From Clostridia bacterium (lineage in GTDB: Bacteria; Bacillota; Clostridia; Christensenellales; CAG-917), in contig JAFZVB010000014.1 in the NCBI GenBank assembly GCA_017618055.1, positions 197,663-261,662 of the forward strand: a stretch of 64,000 nucleotides of DNA, read 5' to 3'. Shown here piece by piece: positions 1 to 9,780 of this stretch (positions are counted from its first letter, which is position 1; every line of letters starts with the position of its first letter). The notes under the pieces are model-generated. The model had not been told where the DNA came from. It did no database searches and saw only the letters and a list, made by a program, of their open reading frames with translations. A program made the translations under genes and the position numbers.

Positions 1-1095
1 ACCATCTATGATAGCTCCAGTAGAACGTTTGAAACCGGTCTTAATAGATGTTTGAATAGACTTGCTTGAAATCTTGAATTCGTCTCTAATTCTCTCAAAT
101 ATAATAACGTTGGCGTCAACAGCCATACCAATGGAGAGTAAGATACCTGCAATACCTGCGAGTGTAAGTTGTACCCATGGAAGAACTGCACAGAACCAAA
201 GTAATAATGTGATGTAAATTAAGAGAGCGATGTCTGCAGCAACACCAAGTAAACGATACATTAATACCATGAAGATAAGGATTACGCCAATACCGCAAGC
301 ACCAGCAATAAGTGCCCACTTAATAACGTCTTGTCCTAATGTTGCAGAAATTAAACTTTGTGAATAAACTGTTAAATCTACACCAAATGTACCGGATTGG
401 AGTTTTGTTGCGAATTCATTTGCTTCTTCATAAGAATATCCAGAATTGTTTGAAATGATTGCTCTACCATCTGCAATTTCTGATTGAACATTAACTGCTG
501 TATAGAAAGCATCATTTACATAAATGTAAATAGACTTATTTAAATACTCTTTTGTTACTTCAGCGAATTTCTTTGTACCAGCTGCGTTGAATTGTAATGC
601 GATAACATATTGATTGTTGTTATCTACAGAAACATACGCATTGTCTAAGTGCTCTTTACCAGAGATAAGAACTTCATATTCACTCTTGTCTGTAGATTGT
701 GCACTTCTGAATTCAAGAGATGCTGGTCTACCGATTAAGTTAAGAAGTCTTTCTGGATCATCTACGTTAGGGACTTGAACTGTAATGTAGTGTACCCCTC
801 CGTTTTCGCTTGTAGTGACGGATGCTTCGGTATAACCTTTATCAATTAACAAGGATTGTAATGAACTTACAGTACCGTTAATTCTTTGATCGAGGTTACC
901 AATGCCGTCATCTGTTACTCTGTAAACGGCTTCAATACCACCGCTTAAGTCCATACCTAAGGAAATTGTCTTTGCATAGCCATGATAGTCATATACTGAT
1001 TTTCCTATTGGGAAATCAACAACAGCAAAAACTATCATCAAAGCGATGAAAACACAAATGATAGATAGGACGACTATTGATTTTGTTTTGCTCAC
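1..1095 (-). CDS. secD: Protein translocase subunit SecD (C-terminus cut by window edge)
   Basis: SecD works with SecF at the Sec translocon and uses the proton-motive force to pull exported proteins through the membrane. The visible 365 codons begin with a basic stretch and one membrane helix (about residues 7-27), then the DLSGG motif that marks SecD, a periplasmic region, and helices containing DANVIIFERIRDE and the start of GFKRSTGAIID near the edge. I chose GTG at 1095 because GGAGG (1105-1109, minus strand) lies nine bases upstream. An in-frame ATG six codons earlier (1113) would place that Shine-Dalgarno inside the gene. The gene follows yajC, scfA and scfB, an order familiar in Clostridia, but it also has its own promoter. 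Whether it is fused to SecF cannot be seen here. Confidence 0.95.
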   Translation of the reverse strand, partial: MSKTKSIVVLSIICVFIALMIVFAVVDFPIGKSVYDYHGYAKTISLGMDLSGGIEAVYRVTDDGIGNLDQRINGTVSSLQSLLIDKGYTEASVTTSENGGVHYITVQVPNVDDPERLLNLIGRPASLEFRSAQSTDKSEYEVLISGKEHLDNAYVSVDNNNQYVIALQFNAAGTKKFAEVTKEYLNKSIYIYVNDAFYTAVNVQSEIADGRAIISNNSGYSYEEANEFATKLQSGTFGVDLTVYSQSLISATLGQDVIKWALIAGACGIGVILIFMVLMYRLLGVAADIALLIYITLLLWFCAVLPWVQLTLAGIAGILLSIGMAVDANVIIFERIRDEFKISSKSIQTSIKTGFKRSTGAIIDG

Positions 1096-1140
1096 GTTTA
1101 AGTGCCTCCGCATATGTATACGTTATAAATAAACATAATA

Positions 1141-1169
1141 ATTATAGTTAGGAGTATAATAATAGTCAA
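1141..1169 (-). promoter_or_regulatory. Promoter of secD
   Basis: On the minus strand there is TTGACT (1164-1169), a 17-bp spacer and TATAAT (1141-1146), a near-consensus sigma-A promoter in the 134-bp gap between scfB and secD. It would give a leader of about 40 nt. SecD can therefore be transcribed independently of the SCIFF genes. Confidence 0.75.
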
Positions 1170-1229
1170 ATCATTTTTAATGATAATAAGGCTAAAATGG
1201 AGTTATTGAAAGTATTTAAAAATATGTAA

Positions 1230-2576
1230 TTATTCTTCGTTTTCTACCGAATAAATATCTAAAGAAGATGTGAGTCTCTTTCTCATTAAATCACATCCTA
1301 ATTTGTGGCACTTATTTAAAGAACCAGCATAATGTAAGGAATTGGCTGCACAACCACCAGAGCAATAATACTTTGCAATACAGGTTGAACAATCATCTTT
1401 TGTATAAACATTAACATCAAAGAACTTCTTTTGGATGTCTGGATTAAATGTTCCATCCATTACACTACCCATTAAATATTCTTTGTCTGTTACGAATTGG
1501 TGGCAAGGATAAATATCTCCAACTGGGGTTACTGCAACATATTCACTTCCAGCACCACATCCTCTTAATCTCTTTAAGACACAAGGACCAGTTTTGAGAT
1601 CTATCATATAGTGGAAGAAATTGAACCACTTATCCCCCTTTCTACGTATGACGTACTCCCTAGAAAGCTTGTCATATTCGTCATAAATTCTTGGGATATC
1701 TTTTTCTGTTATTGCAAGTGGATCACTCTCATCCAAAACTACAGGTTCAACGGAGATTTGATCAAAACCTTTATCGTTAAGATAAAGAACATCTTCAGCA
1801 AAGTCTAAATTATTGGCTGTGAATGTGCCTCTAATATAGTACTTTTTATCTCCTCTAATCTTTCTAAATTCAATTGCATTTTTAAGGGTTATTGCTTGGG
1901 ATCCTGAACCATTTGGAGTGACTCTTAATTTATCATGAATCTCTTGTCTTCCATCTATAGAAATAACAACGTTTTCCATATTGTCATTAAGCCACTCTCT
2001 AGCATCTTTATTTAGGAGTACGCCATTAGTTGTTAGAGTAAATGTAATAACTTTTCCCACCTTATCACAAGCCTTATGAGCATACTCTACAATCTGCTTA
2101 ACAACATTAAAGTTCATCAATGGTTCGCCACCAAAGAAATCAACTTCTAGATTCTTTCTCTTTCCACTATGAGCAATTAAAAAGTCTATTGCATTCTTGC
2201 CTACTTCAAATGTCATATAATCTTTTGGAGTATTATATGTTCCAGAATGAGCAAAGCAATAAGGACACCTTAAATTACAATCGTGACAAATGTGAAGACA
2301 TAATGCTTTTATTTCCCCTGTATATGGGATGTTGAACTTAACTTCTGGAGTATTCAAAACTTCCATCTTTTCAAGCTCTTCCAATTCTGCATTTACTTCC
2401 TCAATTGTCTCTTTATCTATATCTTTTAGATATAGTTCCTCTCCTTCTTCTAATTGGTTATAACGTTTTTTGGCAATATAAAAAGCGACAGCATCAACTG
2501 TGTGTAAGCTGCCACTCTCGACATCGAATATGTAATACTTGTCCGGTACTATTGCCGAACGAAAAAACTTAAGCAT
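1230..2576 (-). CDS. scfB: SCIFF peptide radical SAM maturase
   Basis: This 448-aa radical SAM enzyme should install a thioether crosslink in the adjacent SCIFF peptide, as shown for the family (CteB-type sactisynthases). An N-terminal peptide-binding region (about residues 1-80) is followed by the radical SAM core with the CxxxCxxC cluster motif at C100, C104 and C107 (CNLRCPYC), and GGEPLMNF further on. The C-terminal SPASM region is rich in cysteines (GCGAGSEY, YPCHQF, CSTCIAKYYCSGGC, NKCHKLGC) for two auxiliary Fe-S clusters. Length is typical for the family. The start is only 15 bases after the scfA stop. No strong Shine-Dalgarno is visible, so translation is probably coupled to scfA. 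Confidence 0.95.
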   Translation of the reverse strand: MLKFFRSAIVPDKYYIFDVESGSLHTVDAVAFYIAKKRYNQLEEGEELYLKDIDKETIEEVNAELEELEKMEVLNTPEVKFNIPYTGEIKALCLHICHDCNLRCPYCFAHSGTYNTPKDYMTFEVGKNAIDFLIAHSGKRKNLEVDFFGGEPLMNFNVVKQIVEYAHKACDKVGKVITFTLTTNGVLLNKDAREWLNDNMENVVISIDGRQEIHDKLRVTPNGSGSQAITLKNAIEFRKIRGDKKYYIRGTFTANNLDFAEDVLYLNDKGFDQISVEPVVLDESDPLAITEKDIPRIYDEYDKLSREYVIRRKGDKWFNFFHYMIDLKTGPCVLKRLRGCGAGSEYVAVTPVGDIYPCHQFVTDKEYLMGSVMDGTFNPDIQKKFFDVNVYTKDDCSTCIAKYYCSGGCAANSLHYAGSLNKCHKLGCDLMRKRLTSSLDIYSVENEE

Positions 2577-2591
2577 ATTCTAAAAAAGAGA

Positions 2592-2762
2592 TTATTTTTC
2601 TACTTTCTTAACTTGAACTTTTTCTTCTCTGTTTTTGCAGGATTGATTTCCTACCGTACAGCTTGTCTTACATGCACTTTGGCATGAGGATTGGCATTCA
2701 CCACATCCAATATTTCCATCTTTCTTCATGCAATTGCTTGCAACTGTCTTAATGTGTTTCAT
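2592..2762 (-). CDS. scfA: SCIFF peptide (six cysteines in forty-five residues)
   Basis: This 56-aa ribosomal peptide is the substrate of the neighbouring radical SAM maturase. It starts MKHIKTVASNC and carries the nearly invariant SCIFF core with cysteines at 20, 23, 27, 31, 35 and 42 (GCGEC, SCQSACKTSC, GNQSC); C11 is an extra cysteine in the leader. A lysine-rich tail follows. The start is supported by GAGGTG about five bases upstream of ATG at 2762. It lies between yajC and scfB on the same strand. The family is almost universal in Clostridia, but the role of the mature peptide is unknown. The gene is easily missed because of its size. Confidence 0.97.
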   Translation of the reverse strand: MKHIKTVASNCMKKDGNIGCGECQSSCQSACKTSCTVGNQSCKNREEKVQVKKVEK

Positions 2763-2852
2763 ATATACACCTCAAAAATTATTCCTTCTAATAACAAAGA
2801 TATGTACTGGATTAACCGAGTGCACATCTTGTTAAATTAGAAATTAGTTTTC

Positions 2853-3296
2853 TTAGAAAACTTCTTCGTCTTTTGCCTTTTCTTCTGTTGCTTCTTCTGC
2901 TACTTCAGCTTTTTCTTCAACAACTGCTTCTTCAACTGGAGCTTCTTCTGCTACTGGTTCTTCTGCAGGTGCTGTTTCTGTAACTGCTGGAGCTGCTACT
3001 GCAACGTTTTCAAGTACGAGACCTACTGCTTGTCTGTCTATAACGATTAATGTAGGACTATTCTCTGTTCCAACGTTAACGATTAATGTGTTGTCTGCGT
3101 TAACTTGTGTAATCTTTCCAACCATTCTACCGATTGTCATGATCTTGGTTCCAACTTGAATGGAATCCATCATTTGCTTTTGTTCTTTTTGACGTTTCTT
3201 TTGTGGGATGATTGTTAATACAATCATAACTACTAGTACTACACCAATTGCGATATACATCCAATATTGTGTTGCTAATGCTAATGTTGCGATCAT
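2853..3296 (-). CDS. yajC: Preprotein translocase subunit YajC with long acidic tail
   Basis: YajC is the small single-pass partner of SecDF at the translocon. This 147-aa protein has one membrane helix (about residues 12-31), the basic stretch PQKKRQKEQKQMMDSIQVG, and the conserved GTKIMTIGRMVGKI fold typical of the family. Residues 95-147 form an additional tail of Ala, Pro, Val and Glu repeats (APAEEPVAEEAPVEEAVVEE) that ordinary YajC proteins of 85-110 aa lack. The tail is probably disordered and cytosolic. An AAGGAG Shine-Dalgarno precedes ATG at 3296. The gene opens the yajC-scfA-scfB cluster. Confidence 0.95.
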   Translation of the reverse strand: MIATLALATQYWMYIAIGVVLVVMIVLTIIPQKKRQKEQKQMMDSIQVGTKIMTIGRMVGKITQVNADNTLIVNVGTENSPTLIVIDRQAVGLVLENVAVAAPAVTETAPAEEPVAEEAPVEEAVVEEKAEVAEEATEEKAKDEEVF

Positions 3297-3342
3297 TTTT
3301 TACTCCTTATAAGGGAAATGTCCCTAATTTTTATATACTATA

Positions 3343-3370
3343 ATTATACACATTAAAATAATAAAATCAA
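3343..3370 (-). promoter_or_regulatory. Promoter of yajC-scfA-scfB
   Basis: Minus strand TTGATT (3365-3370), a 16-bp spacer and TATAAT (3343-3348). The leader then contains a short hairpin (AGGGA / TCCCT arms, 3312-3325) directly before the yajC ribosome binding site. Confidence 0.6.
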
Positions 3371-3442
3371 CAAGATTAACTATTTTGTATGTTTGAATTC
3401 ATTTTACTAGGGTTTTCTTAAAGAAAGATTAAAAAATAAAAA

Positions 3443-3751
3443 TTATCTTCTTGGGGCTCTTTTATTTGTTTTAATACCAATTAAGTCCAACTTTGATTTT
3501 AGTTCTTCATCCTTAGCAATGAGCAACAAATCCTTCTCCATACCATTTAATGCTCGTAACACATAAGCATAGGAACCAATGGAAACGGATGGATCTCCTT
3601 TTTCTATTTTCCATACAGTTGCCCTACTTATTCCAGCTCTTTCTGCCACAAGCGCAACAGGTAATCTTCTTCTTAGTCTAGCCAATTTAATTTGTTCTCC
3701 AATCTGAGAAAACATTTCTCTCATATAAGGTAACATCTTATATCTACTCAT
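3443..3751 (-). CDS. XRE-family helix-turn-helix regulator
   Basis: A 102-aa DNA-binding protein. Residues about 15-70 form an HTH_3 domain: IGEQIKLARLRRRLPVALVAERAGISRATVWKIEKGDPSVSIGS has the usual XRE helix pattern with the recognition helix at SRATVWKIEKG. The tail is short, basic and without a sensor domain. Sequence and size resemble HipB-like regulators, but no hipA or other toxin partner is adjacent, so it appears to stand alone. AGGAG precedes the ATG. The promoter contains a perfect palindrome (3780-3801), which suggests autoregulation. Targets are unknown. Confidence 0.85.
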   Translation of the reverse strand: MSRYKMLPYMREMFSQIGEQIKLARLRRRLPVALVAERAGISRATVWKIEKGDPSVSIGSYAYVLRALNGMEKDLLLIAKDEELKSKLDLIGIKTNKRAPRR

Positions 3752-3778
3752 ATTCTTATCTCCTATATTTTTTACTAA

Positions 3779-3807
3779 ATTATAAGCAATTATGCTTATA
3801 ATATCAA
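3779..3807 (-). promoter_or_regulatory. XRE promoter with embedded palindromic operator
   Basis: Minus strand TTGATA (3802-3807), 17-bp spacer, TATAAT (3779-3784). A perfect inverted repeat with 9-bp arms (TTATAAGCA and TGCTTATAA around a 4-nt centre, 3780-3801) fills the spacer and overlaps the -10. A protein bound there would block RNA polymerase. The obvious candidate is the XRE protein itself. Confidence 0.7.
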
Positions 3808-3839
3808 TGATAAAAGATACGTTTAATGCTATGTGTACT

Positions 3840-3868
3840 AAAAAAAGGACAAGTTGTTATGCTAGTCC
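3840..3868 (-). terminator. Terminator of the galU-tgt operon
   Basis: Read leftward, the arms GGACtAG and CTtGTCC form a stem with one mismatch, followed by seven T residues. It lies 21 bases after the tgt stop and ends the long leftward operon. Confidence 0.65.
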
Positions 3869-3889
3869 AATTATTTGAAAAATTTCTTA

Positions 3890-5002
<1,113 letters not shown>

Positions 5003-5008
5003 TCACCT

Positions 5009-6031
5009 CTATTTAAAGAAACAAGCATCTCCAAAACTGAAGAATCTATATCTTTCTTTAACTGCTTCGTTATATATGTCTAGTGTCTTTTCTCTGCCAA
5101 CAAATGCAGAAACAAGCATAATTAGTGTACTTTCTGGCAAATGAAAGTTGGTTATTAAACCATCTACAGCCTTGTATTTGTATCCTGGATATATGAATAT
5201 CTGCGTATTTCCAACTTGCTCTTTCACAAATCCGTTTTCATCTGCAACTGTTTCAAGTACTCTAACAGATGTGGTTCCTACACAAATAACTCTTCTTCCT
5301 TCTCTCTTTGCAGCATTAATAATCTCGGCGCTTTCTTTAGTAAGTACATAATACTCAGAATGCATATCATGTTCCTCTATGTTTTCCGCCTTAACTGGCC
5401 TGAACGTACCTAGTCCAATGTGTAAAAGTACTGGCACAAAGGTTACTCCCATATCCCTAATTTTTTGCATTAACTCTGGTGTGAAATGCAATCCTGCTGT
5501 AGGGGCTGCTGCAGATCCTTCTATTTTAGAGTAAACCGTTTGGTATCTCTCTTTGTCTTTTAATTTCTCATGTATGTATGGAGGCAAAGGCATATTTCCA
5601 ACTCTATCTAATATGTCTTCAAAGACACCTTCGAATATGAATTCTATTGTCCTTGCACCATAATCTCCTAGTTCTATTACTTTTGCAGATAACTCATCTG
5701 AAATCTTAACAATAGAACCAAGTCTTGCCTTTCTTGCAGGCTTCATAATGCATTCCCAAGTTGTATAATCTCTTCTCTTTAATAAGAGAATTTCAAAGGT
5801 CGCTTCTCTTCCTTCTATCTTTCCATAAATCCTTGCTGGTATAACTCTAGTATTATTAATTACTAGAACGTCACCCTTTTGAAGGAATGATGGAAGATCA
5901 TAGAAATGCTTATGCTCTATCTTATCTTCTTTTCTATCATAAACTAAGAGCCTAGAATGGTCTCTAGGTTCTATAGGTGTCTGAGCTATTAATTCTTCAG
6001 GTAGGTTATAAAAGAAATCACTAGTCTTCAT
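5009..6031 (-). CDS. queA: S-adenosylmethionine:tRNA ribosyltransferase-isomerase
   Basis: QueA transfers the ribosyl group of SAM onto preQ1-modified tRNA to give epoxyqueuosine. The 340-aa protein starts [19 protein letters not shown], typical of the family, and contains [19 protein letters not shown] and [14 protein letters not shown] placed the start at 6031, preceded by GAGGAAGAG, rather than at an in-frame codon eight residues earlier. This start overlaps the end of ruvB by 11 bases, so translation is probably coupled. The pairing with tgt confirms a queuosine function. Confidence 0.96.
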   Translation of the reverse strand: MKTSDFFYNLPEELIAQTPIEPRDHSRLLVYDRKEDKIEHKHFYDLPSFLQKGDVLVINNTRVIPARIYGKIEGREATFEILLLKRRDYTTWECIMKPARKARLGSIVKISDELSAKVIELGDYGARTIEFIFEGVFEDILDRVGNMPLPPYIHEKLKDKERYQTVYSKIEGSAAAPTAGLHFTPELMQKIRDMGVTFVPVLLHIGLGTFRPVKAENIEEHDMHSEYYVLTKESAEIINAAKREGRRVICVGTTSVRVLETVADENGFVKEQVGNTQIFIYPGYKYKAVDGLITNFHLPESTLIMLVSAFVGREKTLDIYNEAVKERYRFFSFGDACFFK

Positions 6032-7148
6032 TCTTTTTCTCTTCCTCTGCAGCACTAAATAGGTCTCTGCCTTCGTAACTTCCCTTAAAGCTTCTTCCTA
6101 AGTGCCTATATGCTCTTTCTGTACAGACTCTTCCTCTTGTGGTTCTATTTATGAACCCAAGTTGAATTAAGAATGGCTCTACAACATCTTCAATTGTTGA
6201 ACTTTCTTCGCCTGTTGCAGCTGCAAGTGTATCCAATCCAACTGGACCACCATCAAACTTATCGATAATAGTCTCTACTACTGTTCTATCTGTTACGTCT
6301 AATCCTAGTGAGTCTATGTCCATATATTCAAGGGACTTATCTGCTAATTGAAGGGATATTTCATCTTGTCCTTCATACTCTGCAAAGTCTCTAACTCTTC
6401 TTAATAATCTATTAGCTACTCTAGGCGTACCCCTACTTCTCTTAGCAATTTCTTCACTTGCTTTGTCTGCGATATCTATTCCAAGAATGCCAGAAGAACG
6501 GGTTACAATTTTTGTAATATCTTTAACAGAATATGGCTCTAATCTTAAGATTACACCAAAACGATCTCTAAGTGGGGATGAAAGGTTGCCAGAACGGGTT
6601 GTGGCACCAATAAGAGTAAATTTCTTAAGAGGTATTCTAATACTTCTTGCCATTGCTCCTGTACCGTTTACAAGGTCTAGGGTAAAATCTTCCATTGCAG
6701 GATACAAAACCTCTTCTATGTTCCTATTTAACCTATGAATTTCATCTATGAAAAGAATGTCTCCATCTTCTAGATTTGTAAGTATTGCTGCAAGATCTGC
6801 ACCTTTTTCAATTGCAGGACCAGATGTTACTTTAATTTGTGCACCTAGTTCGTTTGCTATAACGTGTGCAAGTGTTGTTTTACCAAGTCCTGGAGGTCCA
6901 TATAATAAAACATGGTCTAGGGCTTCGTTTCTATTCTTTGCGGCTGTGATGTATACGGCTAAGTTCTTCTTTATTTTCTCCTGTCCTATGTAATCCGCCA
7001 TAGTCTTAGGTCTTAAAGAACGATCCGATTCGTCATCCTCTAACCTAGAATTAGAAATAATTCTCTTATCTTCAACAGGCTCAGAGCGTTTTCTGTTTCT
7101 CTCTACCTTGTCTTTTTCTGCCATTTTGCTTGTGAATTTTGGTTCCAT
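6021..7148 (-). CDS. ruvB: Holliday junction branch migration helicase RuvB
   Basis: RuvB is the AAA+ motor that drives branch migration with RuvA. The 375-aa protein has Walker [10 protein letters not shown], Walker [12 protein letters not shown], sensor I GATTRSG, the arginine finger region SPLRDRFG, and a C-terminal winged helix ([16 protein letters not shown]). It is about 35 residues longer than most RuvBs because of a charged N-terminal extension before [14 protein letters not shown] later start cannot be excluded, but only the 7148 start has a partial Shine-Dalgarno (AGAGAGA). It sits in the order ruvC-ruvA-ruvB-queA-tgt. Confidence 0.96.
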   Translation of the reverse strand: MEPKFTSKMAEKDKVERNRKRSEPVEDKRIISNSRLEDDESDRSLRPKTMADYIGQEKIKKNLAVYITAAKNRNEALDHVLLYGPPGLGKTTLAHVIANELGAQIKVTSGPAIEKGADLAAILTNLEDGDILFIDEIHRLNRNIEEVLYPAMEDFTLDLVNGTGAMARSIRIPLKKFTLIGATTRSGNLSSPLRDRFGVILRLEPYSVKDITKIVTRSSGILGIDIADKASEEIAKRSRGTPRVANRLLRRVRDFAEYEGQDEISLQLADKSLEYMDIDSLGLDVTDRTVVETIIDKFDGGPVGLDTLAAATGEESSTIEDVVEPFLIQLGFINRTTRGRVCTERAYRHLGRSFKGSYEGRDLFSAAEEEKKNED

Positions 7149-7162
7149 CTTTTCTCTCTATC

Positions 7163-7744
7163 TTATTTTTTATAATTTCTTAAAACGTATGCAATGATAT
7201 TCTCTACACCTTGGACGTACATTTGTGCATCTTGTACAGCTTGTACTGCTTCAGTTTGACTAAGCCCTAAGGAAGATAATGCGAATATTGCATCTGACAT
7301 ATCTTGAGATATTGCATCTGGGATGTTTGCATTAGCAAAGTCTTCTGCAATTTGCTCTTTAAGGCTTACACAGATAAGCTCTGCCATCTTCTTTCCAAGT
7401 CCTTTTACTTTTGTAAGAGTTTTAATATCTGATGTTGCAATTGCTACAAGTACAGTCTTTAAATCTAAGCCACTTAAAATGGACATAGCCATCTTTGGAC
7501 CAATTCCTTGGATAGTTATTAATCTTAAGAATAACTTCCTTTCCTCAACTCTAGAGAAGCCGTAAAGGGATACTTCGTCCTCTCTAATATGCAAATATGT
7601 GTAAATTCTAATTTTAGAACCTGCACCTTTGCATTCATTTATCGCACTTTGTGATGCAAATACACTAATACCGATACCATTATTGTCAATGACAATCTCG
7701 TTTGTTCCTACACTGTCTACTATTCCGCTTACAAAAGAAATCAT
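7163..7744 (-). CDS. ruvA: Holliday junction DNA-binding protein RuvA
   Basis: RuvA clamps the four-way junction and loads RuvB. The 193-aa protein has the N-terminal OB fold (MISFVSGIVDSVGTNEIVIDNNGIGI), the acidic-pin region, tandem helix-hairpin-helix segments (ITIQGIGPKMAMSILSGL and LTKVKGLGKKMAELI), and the flexible C-terminal RuvB-binding domain (ALSSLGLSQTEAVQAVQDA). Length is normal. It lies 13 bases after ruvC and 14 bases before ruvB. Confidence 0.97.
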   Translation of the reverse strand: MISFVSGIVDSVGTNEIVIDNNGIGISVFASQSAINECKGAGSKIRIYTYLHIREDEVSLYGFSRVEERKLFLRLITIQGIGPKMAMSILSGLDLKTVLVAIATSDIKTLTKVKGLGKKMAELICVSLKEQIAEDFANANIPDAISQDMSDAIFALSSLGLSQTEAVQAVQDAQMYVQGVENIIAYVLRNYKK

Positions 7745-7757
7745 ACTTTATACCTAC

Positions 7758-8255
7758 TTATTTTATTTTGAATTGATTTGTTCCTTGGGATGTCATCCCA
7801 TGTGTTAATGCTATTGCAAGTGCGTCTGCGGCATCATCTGGAGTTGGTCTTTTTTGTAGTCCTAAATAGAACTGTACCATATCCTGCATTTGTGGCTTTT
7901 TGGCACCACCGTACCCCGTGATTGCCTGCTTAATTTGGTTTGGAGTATATTCATATACTTTCTCCCCAAGCATCCTAAGACAAGTTAATAAAATAACCCC
8001 TCTAGCCTCTGCAACAGCAATACCATTTGTTATGTTTTTTGTGAAGAATAATTCTTCTATTCCTACCTCATCTGGATGATATGTTTCTATTAGCGCCTTT
8101 ACCCCTTCTTCCACTTTCTGTAATCTTACTGGAAGTGAATCTCCTTTAGGAGTAGAAACTACACCATAATCTAGACAAATGAAATCCTTGCCCTTCTTTT
8201 CAAGGACACCATATCCCATTGTTGCTAATCCTGGATCTATACCTAATATAATCAT
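7758..8255 (-). CDS. ruvC: Crossover junction endodeoxyribonuclease RuvC
   Basis: RuvC resolves Holliday junctions by symmetric nicking. The 165-aa protein has the RNase H fold with catalytic acidic residues in MIILGIDPGLATMGYGV (D7), GIEELFF (Glu) and TPDDAADALAIALTH (paired Asp near the C-terminus). The PNQIKQAITGYGGAKKPQMQ stretch is the usual DNA-contact region. It starts three bases after the stop of an unusual ABC ATPase gene and is followed by ruvA. Confidence 0.97.
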   Translation of the reverse strand: MIILGIDPGLATMGYGVLEKKGKDFICLDYGVVSTPKGDSLPVRLQKVEEGVKALIETYHPDEVGIEELFFTKNITNGIAVAEARGVILLTCLRMLGEKVYEYTPNQIKQAITGYGGAKKPQMQDMVQFYLGLQKRPTPDDAADALAIALTHGMTSQGTNQFKIK

Positions 8256-8258
8256 ATG

Positions 8259-9197
8259 TCACCTAATGATACTGTTTTCGTTTTTTACATCATAGATGGT
8301 GCAACCATCTAGTGTTTGGATTTTCTCTGGCTTTCCACTTAAGCCAATATATACATCCTTGCCTATATACTCCTCAGATATGAGTTTATCTCTTAAACTC
8401 TCTGCTTCTAACTCGCCACATAATAAATCTTCCGAAGTAATTATGAGCTTTCCTTCCTTTTCTTCCATCTTCACTTTCATGAATCTGTAGAATGGGTCTA
8501 CTGCTTGTGCAGCCCAAATGGATGTGGGCGTTGCAAGGATATCTCTAAACATACCTACTTGTTTTATCTCTCCATCATGAAGAATAACAAGCCTGTCTGC
8601 TATCCCCATTATCTCATCTGGATAACGAGTTGTGTATATAACTGTTTTTTGTTTGCGCTTAAATTCCTTTATTAACTTTCTGAACTGATCCCAAAGTGCC
8701 TTTCTTTCGCTCTCATTTCCCGTCCAGGAAGAGAAATCGTCTATGACGATATATTTTGCGTCCCTTATTAAAAGGCGTGCTACGGACACTAAGCGCTTTT
8801 CTTTTGGACTTATTTTGCAAACTTTCTTGTCTAGAATACCTTCTATTCCAAGTTTATCTGCAACTTCAAGTACCTTTCTTTCTATTTCACTTTTTGCGTG
8901 CTTTCTTATCCTCAAAGGATATGAAATGTTGTATCTAACCGTACGGAATTTAAAGAGGGCTCCGTCGTCGAAGAGGAAAACTGTGTCATCACACTTAGGT
9001 ACAAAAGACTTTCCATCCTTTATAACCTCTCCTTCTCTTTCTTCTACACCACTCATCGCTTTAACAAATGATGTCTTGCCAGAGCCACTATCTCCTACAA
9101 CAGCAATAATCTCACCATCTTGTATGGTGAAGTCAAAGGCTCCAAATAACCTTTTTCCGTATAAATATTGCTTTGCAAAACCCTTAAATTCTATCAT
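8259..9197 (-). CDS. Degenerate MalK-type ABC ATPase
   Basis: A 312-aa protein whose order of motifs resembles sugar-importer ATPases (MalK/UgpC type), including a C-terminal extension of about 90 residues. Walker A is intact (GDSGSGKT, residues 35-42). The other catalytic motifs are altered: the Q-loop glutamine position reads FLFDD (74-78), the signature LSGGQ is ISPKE (129-133), Walker B ends in DD rather than DE (153-154), and the H-loop histidine is Thr190 followed by Arg. It should bind ATP, but ordinary hydrolysis is doubtful. No permease or binding protein is nearby. It is embedded between yfbR and ruvC with gaps of 1-3 bases, so it is co-expressed with DNA repair genes. Its role is unknown; a regulatory or structural ATPase is an inference. 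Confidence 0.75.
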   Translation of the reverse strand: MIEFKGFAKQYLYGKRLFGAFDFTIQDGEIIAVVGDSGSGKTSFVKAMSGVEEREGEVIKDGKSFVPKCDDTVFLFDDGALFKFRTVRYNISYPLRIRKHAKSEIERKVLEVADKLGIEGILDKKVCKISPKEKRLVSVARLLIRDAKYIVIDDFSSWTGNESERKALWDQFRKLIKEFKRKQKTVIYTTRYPDEIMGIADRLVILHDGEIKQVGMFRDILATPTSIWAAQAVDPFYRFMKVKMEEKEGKLIITSEDLLCGELEAESLRDKLISEEYIGKDVYIGLSGKPEKIQTLDGCTIYDVKNENSIIR

Positions 9198-9198
9198 A

Positions 9199-9777
9199 TT
9201 AGATCAAGTCTGTTGGTTCTCCAAAACCTTGCATGTAATTCTCTAAGAAATACTTGAGTTCCGGATGCTCCTCCTTTAATGAGTTTAGAGTTTTTTCTAG
9301 TCTTCCATAGGAAGTATCAAACTCATGATTACCAGTGGCTCTCTCTTCTGTACACTTTATAAATGCAGAAAGCTTATCTGCTATCTTCATAATTTTGTAC
9401 TCTTCACTATCTTCATCTGGTCTTAAATACCCTGCGTATTCATCCTTTGCAAAGTCTGGTGCTACTTCGATGAATTTATCGAGTACGCTATCCTCAATTT
9501 CCTTATATGCTCCAATCATATCTGAATTGAAGTATTTAATAGGAGTTGGTAAATCACCAGAAATAACCTCTGCTGTATCATGATATAGTGCAAGAGCTGC
9601 AACTCTATCTACGTTGACGTTTCCGCCAAACTTCTTGTTCTTAATAAGAGCAAGCGCCTGGCCCAAGAGTGCTACTTGAGCCGAGTGCTCCATTAAGTTT
9701 TCTTTTGTTGTTCTACGCATTAAAGACCATCTTTCAATGACCTTCATACGATTTAGTAATACGTAAAAATTATCCAT
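9199..9777 (-). CDS. yfbR: HD-domain 5'-deoxynucleotidase YfbR
   Basis: A 192-aa HD-superfamily phosphohydrolase closely resembling E. coli YfbR, which removes phosphate from deoxynucleoside monophosphates. The matching stretches are WSLMRRTTKENLMEHS (first metal His), NKKFGGNVNVDRVAALALYHDTAEV (HD pair), and GDLPTPIKYFNS. The distal aspartate lies in KIADKLSAFIKC. It is separated by three bases from pgi and one base from the degenerate ABC ATPase. A role in nucleotide-pool balance fits its placement upstream of recombination genes, though that link is inferred. Confidence 0.9.
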   Translation of the reverse strand: MDNFYVLLNRMKVIERWSLMRRTTKENLMEHSAQVALLGQALALIKNKKFGGNVNVDRVAALALYHDTAEVISGDLPTPIKYFNSDMIGAYKEIEDSVLDKFIEVAPDFAKDEYAGYLRPDEDSEEYKIMKIADKLSAFIKCTEERATGNHEFDTSYGRLEKTLNSLKEEHPELKYFLENYMQGFGEPTDLI

Positions 9778-9780
9778 AAA

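Noticed and set aside
1113..2600. AT-only hairpin near 1168-1190 as scfB terminator
   Set aside because: Stem is short and AT-only, and it overlaps the secD promoter; not convincing.
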